In this document: positions 45,301-52,064 of the stretch, in pieces | Layout: each line of letters opens with the position of its first letter | How positions within the stretch are numbered: the stretch's first letter is position 1 | Origin: an uncultured Clostridia bacterium | GTDB taxonomy: Bacteria > Bacillota > Clostridia > Lachnospirales > Anaerotignaceae | Assembly (NCBI GenBank): GCA_910587195.1 | Contig: CAJUKL010000010.1 | Coordinates: forward strand, 1-57,832 | Reading direction: 5' to 3' | DNA length: 57,832 nucleotides | Made by a program: the position numbers and the translations under genes | Notes under the pieces: generated by a model | Told to the model about the DNA's origin: nothing | Databases searched by the model: none | The model's input: the letters and a program-made list of their open reading frames with translations, nothing else

Positions 45301-45932
45301 GTTTTTGTATCTTTTGTTTCTACAACAACTGCATCATAATCTGCTATCAACTGATCAATGTTTCCTAAACCTTTTTGTGCTTCATCATATTTCTCTTGTG
45401 CTGTTGATTCAGCACTTACTGCAGTATCATATGCTGTTTTTGCTTCATCAAGTTTCTTTTTTGCAGTTTTTGCTGCACTTGATAAACTTGCAAGGTATGC
45501 ATCAGCTGCTGTTTTTACATCTTGTGCTGCTTTTTGGTAAGCAACTTCCAATTTGCCCTTAGGTTCAGTTGGTGTAGTTGGAGTTGTTGAGCTGCTGCCA
45601 TCTGCTTTTTTCAAAGTAATTTTGTCAGCAATGTGTTCTTTCAATTCCATATAAATTTTGTCGCTGTTGTTTTTGTCTTCCAACCATTCAGCATTTTCAA
45701 GAACAAGTTCAAATGTTTGTGTTGGAGAAACGAAATCAGATTTAGCTTCAATGCGGATATAAGGAATATCTCTTTTTGTTTCGCCTTCTACTGTTTCTGG
45801 ATAAAATTCTGTGTCAGATGTAACTCTAATGTTAGAGTGAGAAGTTGTCAAATCACTCGCTGCAAATGCTGTAGCAGGAACCATACTAATCACCATAGAA
45901 GCTGCTAAAGCAAATGAAATAAACTTTTTCAT
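42336..45932 (-). CDS. Large S-layer-like surface protein with C-terminal stalk domain
   Basis: 1198 residues. Signal peptide (cleaved near AFA-AS, residue 25), a beta-type N-terminal domain (to about 115), an Ala/Lys/Asp-rich helical region (about 120-480) with several coiled-coil heptad runs (for example KLEAELEEAKKATAKAKTALDE), then a long beta-rich Thr/Asp/Gly region. The last 100 residues form a copper amine oxidase-like stalk domain (NNDGYTMLPVRAVIEALNG...FLPLRDLGYALG). No SLH domain or LPXTG is seen, so the stalk domain may be the wall anchor. AAAGGAGG is the RBS, 12 nt before the ATG. A strong promoter and a 110-nt leader suggest high expression, as for an S-layer protein. Confidence 0.75.
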   Translation of the reverse strand: MKKFISFALAASMVISMVPATAFAASDLTTSHSNIRVTSDTEFYPETVEGETKRDIPYIRIEAKSDFVSPTQTFELVLENAEWLEDKNNSDKIYMELKEHIADKITLKKADGSSSTTPTTPTEPKGKLEVAYQKAAQDVKTAADAYLASLSSAAKTAKKKLDEAKTAYDTAVSAESTAQEKYDEAQKGLGNIDQLIADYDAVVVETKDTKTLYSKDTQAPTLSADLNTASSSDEDYINVSGVTSYVSPETESLKGMYAISGEGDSAVFKYWNGGSTDTNLSASGVDTLDQALEAIEKAQVTSGDGAVSVAAHLNESYASDLAAYKTWKSSMDAHISANEFRTEVNTRLNNLAENIEAAGGQAVSIKEEDIAKPASGALVASKGQGSSNLSKLEAELEEAKKATAKAKTALDEAQAAFDAANTGDRTELDKALAARKTAAQTFINGYGSEAVEIIKETDLGKDKDNKQGIFSDTTNGGYDSKYTSLGVVEFTLADATKTAVKAEYDNISGTDLTVDITKKSDTRIIVETSNHTFQNGDILEIPMFIRTTGGVAKISIDSLDSEFTSEGRTFARTADGDTNLSIEKVQNFYDDDEIKNIYIEELVAGTLEPGKYVSLRVNGDFLLKADKNTGVTVTKIAGDGLSDTLEVYKKDGNGDYVSFNPGDDADEIYIKIEGSKTTKAAQFRIQGLHILEDGADFSEEATLTVSGGGTTKQTITVGNYEDYGVSFKAEDKELPVFYAGTRANSKFDNETLKVTIEETVANSFIGNRKMEITLPDGVEFVNDNDNVKTKLSDIDDIVEGFKTSNFQGGDAEVKKAFEVKEDGSKIIINGKDLPDATGGTNNNNKDRRRKIEFSVHVSAAADFTGDVVMTLGGAGVGDKELTATVATVKAPIEIKTSVNELMIDYRNTDIADITLVEPEAGLWAKDDVIYLEGERMSFENGAKAEVVSGDMKLDKLDGSYVDTSSDTGYKDDEDVLSVKVSSRSSKTPAEIKISGLSLYMNRSLAAGDYKLKVFGDDKNEFFMNNYHEDGDDYANSFETRKVTVMNDFVKVVTAGRDQDDSTFTTSIVVPVGSTTIQSGTRTINLAEMQGGACPAAYINNDGYTMLPVRAVIEALNGVAVVRWDDSTKTCTVSFGQRVFSMTVGSKVLNMNGVSTALNAAPEIRDSRVFLPLRDLGYALGLSEGQISWDAATQTARLN

Positions 45933-46049
45933 GTCGTTAATTTCCTCCTTTTAATAAAAAAACCAAAATGTTTTGTATTGTTGTGTGTGTAGAGAGGGCA
46001 AAAATTTTGCCTAAGTGTTCAAAGGGGGGTTACCCTTGATTTGAGATGT

Positions 46050-46078
46050 ATTATAGCATTGCGTCAAAATCTCGTCAA
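46050..46078 (-). promoter_or_regulatory. Strong promoter of the S-layer-like gene
   Basis: On the minus strand TTGACG (46078-46073), 17 bp, TATAAT (46055-46050). The predicted start near 46043 gives a leader of about 110 nt containing a GGCAAAA / TTTTGCC hairpin near 46000. Confidence 0.8.
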
Positions 46079-46093
46079 CCGTTTCAAACAAAT

Positions 46094-46283
46094 TGTAACA
46101 ACACTGTAATGAAAACTGAAAGACCTCACAAATGACCCCCTCCGGCGTCGCGCAGATTACAGGTTGTTCGCTAAGAAACTGTCATATCCCCTTTGCTGAA
46201 CACATTATAACCCAACATAAAAAACGGCGCAATACTTTTGGTCATATTGTAATATAACTGTAATTTCGTTGTAACTTTTGTAA
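46094..46283. promoter_or_regulatory. TGTAA (TTACA) arrays with 11-bp spacing, PhoP-like
   Basis: TGTAA occurs at 46094 and 46105 (11 bp apart), and again at 46248, 46259, 46270 and 46279 (11, 11 and 9 bp apart). On the S-layer strand these read TTACA, like the TT(A/T)ACA repeats bound by PhoP/PhoB. The first pair ends 16 bp upstream of the -35 box, an activator position. Confidence 0.4.
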
Positions 46284-46327
46284 AACAAAATACATTCTTG
46301 AAGCAGTTTCTACTATATTAATAATCT

Positions 46328-46498
46328 TTCACGCTTTCTTGAAAGAAAGCATAGAACTTTGTGCTTGAAAGGTTGTTTTAGTGAAAGGATAACGCACCAC
46401 CAGAGGTTAAAAGAGAGAATCTGTTCCGTGTGCGAGAGGTAAAGTTTTTGGTCAAGCTTTTTTCAAAAAGCTTGCAGGTTTGGGCAGCGCCCAAGGTT
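46328..46498 (-). repeat. Composite intergenic repeat, copy D
   Basis: Module 2 (GCTTTCTTGAAAGAAAGC then ATAGAACTTTGTG) and module 1 (hairpin CAAGCTTTT / AAAAGCTTG at 46453-46474, then TTGGGC-AGC-GCCCAA at 46480-46494) flank about 85 bp of unrelated sequence. Order and orientation match the copy at 30886-31180. Confidence 0.65.
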
Positions 46499-46566
46499 TT
46501 AATATGCTTATAAAAAACCTTCCTTAATAAAGACACTTCATTTTGTTTTATTTTCAAAAGCTAGTT

Positions 46567-46746
46567 GAAAAAGATTAAAAATTATGTTATACTTTATATG
46601 AATCTCACTTTTTTTCATCAAGATACTTTCTTGATGAGCATTACGATTTCCATATAAAATAGCTTTTTTGGCTTTCTGGTAGGTCAGAAAGTCAATAAAA
46701 AAAGCAGGATTCCGCTTCATCATATGAAAAGGGAACTGCTTTTTTT
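46567..46746 (+). ncRNA. Probable small structured RNA, about 150 nt
   Basis: A promoter (TTGAAA at 46567, 17 bp, TATACT) is followed by a segment with three hairpins: CATCAAG / CTTGATG; a long stem GCTTTTTTGGCTTTCTG / CAGAAAGTCAATAAAAAAAGC; and a terminator GCAG-TTCC-TTCAT / ATGAA-GGAA-CTGC followed by seven T (ending at 46746). A 19-codon frame begins near the 5' end without an RBS. The stems are nearly symmetrical, so a minus-strand transcript would also terminate. I do not recognise the family. Confidence 0.45.
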
Positions 46747-46747
46747 G

Positions 46748-46776
46748 TTGTCATGGAGCATATTTTGTAATATAAT
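46748..46776 (+). promoter_or_regulatory. Promoter of the holin-like toxin
   Basis: TTGTCA (46748-46753), 17 bp, TATAAT (46771-46776); predicted start near 46783, giving a 63-nt leader. Confidence 0.8.
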
Positions 46777-46845
46777 AGACATAGAGTGACCGTGATGGGT
46801 TAGCTTGCCTTTTTTCTAGTTCCTTTTAGAAAGGAGGTGCTGCTT

Positions 46846-46935
46846 GTGGATACATATCAGGTATTAACCTTGTTGTTTTTAGCTGGTAATTTTCTACTGG
46901 CATTACTTACTTTCATCTTTATGATAAAAAAGTGA
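46846..46935 (+). CDS. Holin-like (Hol-Tox/TxpA-type) type I toxin, 29 aa
   Basis: A 29-residue protein from a GTG start with a perfect AAGGAGGTG 6 nt upstream. It begins MDTYQVLTLLFLAGNFLLAL and ends in IFMIKK: a short polar N-terminus, one membrane helix and a basic C-terminus. This is the pattern of the putative holin-like toxin family related to TxpA/BsrG, small peptides that insert into the membrane. The gene has its own promoter, and a convergent antisense promoter lies downstream, the normal type I toxin-antitoxin layout. It is easily missed because of its size and GTG start. Confidence 0.8.
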   Translation: MDTYQVLTLLFLAGNFLLALLTFIFMIKK

Positions 46936-47074
46936 GATAAAAAGCTATCCCACCAAATTCTTTTCCAACAAATTGGGATAGCTTTTTATATTTTTTAATT
47001 TTAAAAGCTTCACCTACGGAAAGAAGTCAAGCCAGCCCATCTGCCCTTGTGCAGAGGGCAGCGGTCACTTTCTT
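46936..47074 (-). ncRNA. Antisense RNA antitoxin, about 140 nt
   Basis: The convergent promoter on the minus strand is TTTACA (47109-47104), 17 bp, TATCAT (47086-47081), with a start near 47074. The RNA would run through a CTGCCCT / AGGGCAG hairpin and end at the shared terminator, pairing there with the 3' end of the toxin mRNA. Both transcripts begin with AGTGACCG and share GATGGG(C/T)TGGCTTG-like wording, an inverted repeat that flanks the toxin. RatA, the antisense partner of TxpA, has the same geometry. Confidence 0.7.
46939..46987. terminator. Shared terminator of toxin mRNA and antisense RNA
   Basis: A 14-bp perfect stem (AAAAAGCTATCCCA / TGGGATAGCTTTTT, 21-nt loop) with T runs on both strands, 3 bp after the toxin stop. 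Confidence 0.8.
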
Positions 47075-47197
47075 AATAAAATGATAGCATAAAAAAGTAT
47101 TTTTGTAAAGCGCGTTTCATTTCCAGAAAAATCCATCTAAAAAATTGTATAAATTTTGCAGATTTACAAACACTATTGTCAAAAAATATAATCAAAA

Positions 47198-47216
47198 AGC
47201 GGTATTTTGTACCGCT
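47198..47216 (+). promoter_or_regulatory. Hairpin in the spoVT leader
   Basis: The perfect stem AGCGGTA / TACCGCT (loop TTTTG) lies 10 nt upstream of the AGGAGG of spoVT. Confidence 0.45.
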
Positions 47217-47236
47217 ATAAAATAGGAGGAAATGAG

Positions 47237-47782
47237 ATGAAAGCAACAGGAATCGTAAGAAGGATTGACGACTTAGGACGAGTAGTCATTCCAAAAGAGA
47301 TAAGAAGGACATTAAGAATCCGCGAAGGGGATCCTTTAGAGATATTTACTGATAGAGAAGGAGAAATCATATTAAAGAAGTATTCGCCGATAGGAGAGCT
47401 AGGTGCTTTTGCGCGAGAATATGCAGAATCATTAGCGCAAACAGCGGGACATTTAACCTGTATTGTAGATAAAGACCAAATCATAGCAGTATCAGGGGGC
47501 AGCAAAAAAGAGTTTTTTGAAAAGCATATCAGTGGTGAATTAGAGCAATGTATTAATCAAAGAACGACAGTGATAGCAGATAGGAAAGAAAACACTTTTG
47601 TGCCAATGTTAGAGGACAGTGAAACAGAGGGTTATAATTATCAGCTTATTACGCCCATCATTTCGGAAGGAGATGCGATGGGAGCAGTCATTTTTTTATC
47701 ACAGGATAAAAAGATGGGTGAATTAGAAGGGAAGTTAGCGCAATCTGCTGCTGGTTTTTTAGGCAAGCAAATGGAGCAATAA
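47237..47782 (+). CDS. spoVT: Stage V sporulation protein T (AbrB family)
   Basis: 181 residues. The N-terminal SpoVT-AbrB swapped-hairpin DNA-binding domain (MKATGIVRRIDDLGRVVIPKEIRRTLRIREGDPLEIFTDREGEIILKKYSP; about 1-52, quoted here only as its landmark phrase DDLGRVVIPKEIRR) is followed by a GAF-like domain (about 55-178) that lacks obvious catalytic motifs. SpoVT is a SigG-dependent regulator of forespore genes. The start is the ATG with AGGAGG 7 nt upstream; an in-frame ATG ten codons earlier lies in the leader hairpin. A strong terminator follows. Confidence 0.93.
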   Translation: MKATGIVRRIDDLGRVVIPKEIRRTLRIREGDPLEIFTDREGEIILKKYSPIGELGAFAREYAESLAQTAGHLTCIVDKDQIIAVSGGSKKEFFEKHISGELEQCINQRTTVIADRKENTFVPMLEDSETEGYNYQLITPIISEGDAMGAVIFLSQDKKMGELEGKLAQSAAGFLGKQMEQ

Positions 47783-47788
47783 AAGCAG

Positions 47789-47824
47789 AATGACCTTGAG
47801 GAAAAAAATAGCCTCAAGGTCATT
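47789..47824 (+). terminator. Terminator of spoVT
   Basis: The stem AATGACCTTGAGG / CCTCAAGGTCATT with an A-rich loop and trailing T's. Confidence 0.85.
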
Positions 47825-47866
47825 TTAGTAAAAGCATACAAAAATAGATTTTGTGTTATCTTTTCT

Positions 47867-47895
47867 TTGACATAGCATAATAGATACCTTATAAT
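47867..47895 (+). promoter_or_regulatory. Consensus promoter of the hydrogenase-like gene
   Basis: TTGACA (47867-47872), exactly 17 bp, TATAAT (47890-47895): a perfect SigA promoter 52 bp before the start. Confidence 0.88.
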
Positions 47896-47947
47896 ACAGC
47901 TAGATACTTAATAACATTGTAGCATTTTAAGAGAAGGAGTGTATCAA

Positions 47948-49423
47948 ATGAAGCATTTTGATAGTAATGTAGAATACATTAAGTACCTTGTAAATAAAGA
48001 AATTGCCTCACGTTTTTTCAAGGGCATACTCACAGAGGAAGAAGAATCTTTTCAAGAAATTGCGAAAGCCATCATTCCGGGGCCAAAGGCGCAATTTCGT
48101 TGTTGTATTTACAAAGAGCGTCACATTATAGAGGATAGGGTACGGCTTGCTTTAAAACCAAGTAAAGATGATAGAGTAATTAATGTGCTTGACTCTGCTT
48201 GTGATGAATGTCCGATTGACCGTTTTGTTGTTACAGAAGCATGTCGTGGTTGTATCAGTCATAAATGTAAAGAAGTTTGTCCAAAGCACGCCATTAGCAT
48301 TGTTAACCATCGTTCTTATATCAACCAAGAAATTTGTATTGAATGTGGAAGATGTAAAGAAGTTTGTCCATTCAATGCTATTAGTGAAGTAAAACGTCCT
48401 TGTGTACGTGCCTGTCCTGTCAAAGCGGTTGAAATGGACGATAATCGTAAATCCAGAATCGACCATAATAAATGTGTTTCCTGTGGTTCTTGTGTTTACC
48501 AGTGTCCATTTGGTGCCATTGTAGACAAAACATACATAAAAGAAGTATTAAATCTTATCAAAGAATCTTGGAGCAATACAAATTATAAAGTATATGCTGT
48601 CATTGCGCCTGCCATTGCGAGCCAATTCCCAGAATATAAATTAGGGCAAGTATTTACTGCTATTAAAAACTTAGGTTTTTATGATATTGCAGAAGCTGCG
48701 CTTGGAGCAGACATGGTTTCCCTTTATGAAGCAAAAGAATTTGCAGAAACAGTAGGAGAAATGGGTTGGAAAACCTCATCTTGCTGTCCTGCCTTTGTTG
48801 ACTTTGTAAAACGTCACTATCCACAATTAATGTCACATGTATCTACTGCAGTTTCTCCTATGGTTGCTGTTTCCAGAATGATTAAATATCAGCATCCAGA
48901 TGCAAAAATTGTATTTATAGGACCTTGTACTGCAAAAAAAGTAGAAATCAAACAAAATGATATTAGAGATGCGATTGATATTGTATTAACCTTTGAAGAA
49001 TTGCAATCTGTACTAGATGCTAAAAACATTAATATTGGTGAATTAGAAGAAATGCCTCTTGGACCATCTTCTTATTATGGTAGAGTATTTGGCAGAACAG
49101 GCGGCGTAACAGAAGGTGTTATCCAAGCAAAAGAAATACAAAACATTGATGTAAACATTCAGCCAGTACGTTGCAATGGTTTAGATGAATGTGCAAAAGC
49201 ATTACGTCTTGCTGCTGCTGGTAAATTAAATGGTAATTTTATTGAAGGTATGGCTTGTAAAAATGGCTGTACAGGTGGTGCTGCTTCCATGTGTCATGCT
49301 ACCAAAGGGATTAATGATGTTACGCAATATGGTAAAGCGGCTACTTCTGCCAATAGTTTAGAAGCATTAGGTGATTTTGATTTATCTCTCATCCAAATGG
49401 AAAGAGAATATGATAAAGCATAA
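47948..49423 (+). CDS. [FeFe]-hydrogenase-like protein, group B-type layout
   Basis: 491 residues. The N-terminal part has cysteine groups for several [4Fe-4S] clusters (CDECP, CRGCISHKCKEVCP, CIECGRCKEVCP, CVRACP, CVSCGSCVYQCP; about residues 85-190). The H-cluster domain follows with L1 TSSCCPAF (C279, C280), L2 GPCTAKKVE (C327) and L3 EGMACKNGCTGG (C437, C441). All four cluster ligands are present, but L1 ends in Phe rather than Trp and L3 lacks the usual third Gly. It resembles the group B monomeric enzymes of Clostridia; catalysis is likely but not proven. HydE/F/G maturases are not in the window. ATG with AAGGAG 9 nt upstream. Confidence 0.85.
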   Translation: MKHFDSNVEYIKYLVNKEIASRFFKGILTEEEESFQEIAKAIIPGPKAQFRCCIYKERHIIEDRVRLALKPSKDDRVINVLDSACDECPIDRFVVTEACRGCISHKCKEVCPKHAISIVNHRSYINQEICIECGRCKEVCPFNAISEVKRPCVRACPVKAVEMDDNRKSRIDHNKCVSCGSCVYQCPFGAIVDKTYIKEVLNLIKESWSNTNYKVYAVIAPAIASQFPEYKLGQVFTAIKNLGFYDIAEAALGADMVSLYEAKEFAETVGEMGWKTSSCCPAFVDFVKRHYPQLMSHVSTAVSPMVAVSRMIKYQHPDAKIVFIGPCTAKKVEIKQNDIRDAIDIVLTFEELQSVLDAKNINIGELEEMPLGPSSYYGRVFGRTGGVTEGVIQAKEIQNIDVNIQPVRCNGLDECAKALRLAAAGKLNGNFIEGMACKNGCTGGAASMCHATKGINDVTQYGKAATSANSLEALGDFDLSLIQMEREYDKA

Positions 49424-49428
49424 ACTAC

Positions 49429-49461
49429 AAATTGGAGGAACCTAAAAAGTTCCTCCAATTT
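49429..49461 (+). terminator. Terminator of the hydrogenase-like gene
   Basis: The stem AAATTGGAGGAAC / GTTCCTCCAATTT followed by T's, a few bases after the stop. Confidence 0.85.
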
Positions 49462-49500
49462 TTATGACACAAAATTTTAAAAGAGAAAGGAAAAAGAAAC

Positions 49501-50523
49501 ATGAAAAAAACAAAATATATTTTCAGTATTTTATTGCTAATTACCTTTTTTTTAACTGCTTGTTTCAATAATGCAAACAATTCCAATGACCCTTCTAATA
49601 CAGTAACATTAACAAACCCTGCAACATCTGTCGATAAACCGCAAGTATCCGTTGCATTTTTAAAAGGACCAACTGGGATTGGTGCAGTTGGATTAATGAA
49701 TTCTACAGATACATCAAACGATTATACTTTTGAAGTTTCCTCTGCACCAGATGAAGTAATGGCAGAACTAATAAATGGAGGTGTTGCTATTGCTGCACTT
49801 CCTACCAATGTTGCTGCTGCTGTTTACAACAAATCAGAGCAAGAAGTTTCTGTTGCAGCTATCAATACTTTAGGGGTTTTACATCTTTTAGAACGTGGTG
49901 ATAGTATACAATCCATTGCAGATTTAGAAGGAAAAACAATTTATGCAACAGGACAAGGTTCTACTCCAGAATATGTTCTCAATTATATTTTACAAAAAAA
50001 TAACATTCATGCGACAGTAGAATATATGACAGAACATGCAGAACTTGCTGCTGCTTTTTTAGCTGGTAATGTTGATATTGCACTTTTGCCAGAGCCAAAT
50101 GCAACAGCTGTATTGTTAAAAGATGATACGATTCGCCGTGTGCTTGACTTAACAGAAGAATGGAATAAAACACAAAAAACAAATTCATTGAAAGACTCCC
50201 AGCTTGCTATGGGCTGTATTGTTGCAAGAAAAGATTTTATAGAAAATAATCCAGAAGCCTTTGAAAATTTTCTAAAAGAATATCAAGATTCTGTAAATTA
50301 TGTCAACAATAATATCAAAGAAGCAGCAGCTTTGGTAGAGCAATATGGTATTATGGATTCTGCTGCTGCCGCAGAAAAAGCAATTCCTAACTGCAACATT
50401 GTTTTTGTTTCTGGTGAAGAAATGGAACAAGCACTAACTGGTTTTTATCATGTTTTGTTTGAAGCAAATCCAAAATCTATAGGGGGCGCATTGCCTAATG
50501 AAGATTTTTATTACAAAAAATAA
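49501..50523 (+). CDS. ABC transporter substrate-binding lipoprotein (NitT/TauT type)
   Basis: 340 residues. Lipobox FLTACFN (Cys21), an Asn/Ser-rich spacer, then a two-lobe binding protein with phrases typical of the nitrate/sulfonate/taurine/thiamine-precursor group: KGPTGIGAVGLM, GVAIAALPTNVAAAVYNK, LEGKTIYATGQGSTPEYVL and AGNVDIALLPEPNATAVL. The substrate cannot be told. The permease gene starts inside its 3' end (26-bp overlap), and an ATPase gene follows, forming a complete importer. No riboswitch is seen in the 77-bp gap upstream. Confidence 0.88.
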   Translation: MKKTKYIFSILLLITFFLTACFNNANNSNDPSNTVTLTNPATSVDKPQVSVAFLKGPTGIGAVGLMNSTDTSNDYTFEVSSAPDEVMAELINGGVAIAALPTNVAAAVYNKSEQEVSVAAINTLGVLHLLERGDSIQSIADLEGKTIYATGQGSTPEYVLNYILQKNNIHATVEYMTEHAELAAAFLAGNVDIALLPEPNATAVLLKDDTIRRVLDLTEEWNKTQKTNSLKDSQLAMGCIVARKDFIENNPEAFENFLKEYQDSVNYVNNNIKEAAALVEQYGIMDSAAAAEKAIPNCNIVFVSGEEMEQALTGFYHVLFEANPKSIGGALPNEDFYYKK

Positions 50524-51265
50524 GTGGGTATCTAAAACAGCCATACTAATTGTATGGCTGTTATTTTGGCAAATTTTATTTATCATGGTAAACAAGGAAG
50601 TTTTAATTGCCTCACCTATCCATGTTTTTCAAACATTTTTTTCTCTTTGTTTAGAGGAATCTTTTTGGTTTACCATTTTTTCTTCTTTGTTTCGTATTTT
50701 AATTGGATATTTATGTTCTGTTTTTTTTGGTATTTTATTTGCAATTCTTTGTTATCGCAGTAAAATATTATATGAAATTTTTTTACCTGCTGTTCAAGTT
50801 ATGAAAGCAACACCAGTTGCTTCTTTTAGTATTCTTGTTCTTTTGTGGGTAAAGACAGATATGGTACCTGTCGTAATTTCCTTTTTAATGGTATTTCCTT
50901 CTATTTGGACAAATGTAAGGATTGGAATTTCCCAAACAAAAAAACAATATTTAGAAATGGCAAAGGTATATGGTTTTTCACCACTTAAAACCTGCCGCTA
51001 TATTTATCTTCCATCTGTTTTGCCTTATTTTATTTCTGCCTGTCATGCTGGAATTGGTATGGCATGGAAAGCAGGTATTGCAGCAGAAGTCATTTGTACA
51101 CCACCAGCTTCTATAGGAAAAAAAATTTATGAAACAAAAATTTATTTAGAAACATCCGAATTATTTGTATGGACTATTTGTGCCATTTTATTTAGTATTT
51201 TACTTGAAAAATGTTTTTTAAAATTACTTTATTATTTTACAAGAAAGATGGGAATTTTTTTATGA
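50498..51265 (+). CDS. ABC transporter permease (NitT/TauT type)
   Basis: 255 residues with six membrane helices. The EAA loop reads EMAKVYGFSPLKTCRYIYLPSVLPYF (about 150-175), the ATPase contact site, and VMKATPVASFSILVLLWV and GIGMAWKAGIAAEVI are family phrases. The ATG used lies inside the upstream gene; no later start keeps the first membrane segment intact. Its last four bases overlap the ATPase start. Confidence 0.88.
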   Translation: MKIFITKNKWVSKTAILIVWLLFWQILFIMVNKEVLIASPIHVFQTFFSLCLEESFWFTIFSSLFRILIGYLCSVFFGILFAILCYRSKILYEIFLPAVQVMKATPVASFSILVLLWVKTDMVPVVISFLMVFPSIWTNVRIGISQTKKQYLEMAKVYGFSPLKTCRYIYLPSVLPYFISACHAGIGMAWKAGIAAEVICTPPASIGKKIYETKIYLETSELFVWTICAILFSILLEKCFLKLLYYFTRKMGIFL

Positions 51266-51885
51266 ATTCAAATATACTGTTACAATTTCAAAATGTAACT
51301 TTTGGTTATGAAAAACCTATATTACAGCAATTTAACTGTTCTTTTTCTAAAGAAGGAATTTTTTGTATTTTAGGCAAAAGCGGTTGTGGCAAAACCACCT
51401 TTTTTAAATTAGCGAGTGGATTACTTCTTCCAGAAAGTGGTTTCATTACACATCATGCCCAAAAAATATCTTTTCTTTTTCAAGAAAACAGACTATTACC
51501 ATGGTTTACTGTTTTAGAAAATATGCTTGTTGTCAATAAAGATAAAGAATATTGCATTTCTATTTTAGAAGAACTTGGTTTATTTCACATAGAAAAAAAA
51601 CTTCCCAGTGCATTAAGTGGGGGTATGTTGCGCCGTGTAGCATTAGCAAAAGCCATTGTTTATGATGGTGATATTTTTTTATTAGATGAGCCTTTTGTTG
51701 GCATTGATTTAGAAAGAAAGCAACAAATTATTTCCTTTTTAAAACAAAAATTACTTCATAAACTTTGTTTTATCATTACCCATAATATAGAAGAAGCAGT
51801 TGCTCTTTCTGCACCTTTCTATGCATTGGAAAAACACTGTTTAAAAGTTGTTTCTCCTTCTCAATTTGTCGAATCCCTCCATTGA
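51262..51885 (+). CDS. ABC transporter ATPase (NitT/TauT type)
   Basis: 207 residues, short for the family (about 240-260). Walker A GKSGCGKTT, Q-loop FLFQENRLLPW, signature LSGGMLRRVALAKA (second position Ser-Gly-Gly intact), Walker B IFLLDEPF and the switch His in IITHNIEEA are all present. It drives the import described for the two preceding genes. The ATG overlaps the permease stop (ATGA); an in-frame ATG 17 codons upstream encodes the permease tail in another frame and is less likely. Confidence 0.88.
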   Translation: MNSNILLQFQNVTFGYEKPILQQFNCSFSKEGIFCILGKSGCGKTTFFKLASGLLLPESGFITHHAQKISFLFQENRLLPWFTVLENMLVVNKDKEYCISILEELGLFHIEKKLPSALSGGMLRRVALAKAIVYDGDIFLLDEPFVGIDLERKQQIISFLKQKLLHKLCFIITHNIEEAVALSAPFYALEKHCLKVVSPSQFVESLH

Positions 51886-51937
51886 AAATGCCTTGCTTTT
51901 TATGTTTCAATGGATATAATTAAACTATAAATCATTT

Positions 51938-51987
51938 AAAATACTAAGTTTTTGTTAGAACTTATTCTATAAAAACCTAGTATTTTT
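51938..51987 (+). terminator. Terminator of the ABC transporter operon
   Basis: AAATACTAAGTTTTT pairs with AAAAACCTAGTATTT, followed by T's. Confidence 0.7.
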
Positions 51988-52064
51988 GTTAACAAATGCT
52001 TTTTAGGAGGCTTTTTATGATACTATCATTTCTACCATTTTTTAAACAAAGAGGTGACAAAAAT

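Noticed and set aside
46538..46723. 61-codon minus-strand frame
   Set aside because: It lies in the hairpins of the small RNA candidate; no RBS and no recognisable relative.
49462..49500. Riboswitch in front of the ABC importer (thiamine type)
   Set aside because: The gap after the terminator is too short and lacks any conserved aptamer sequence.
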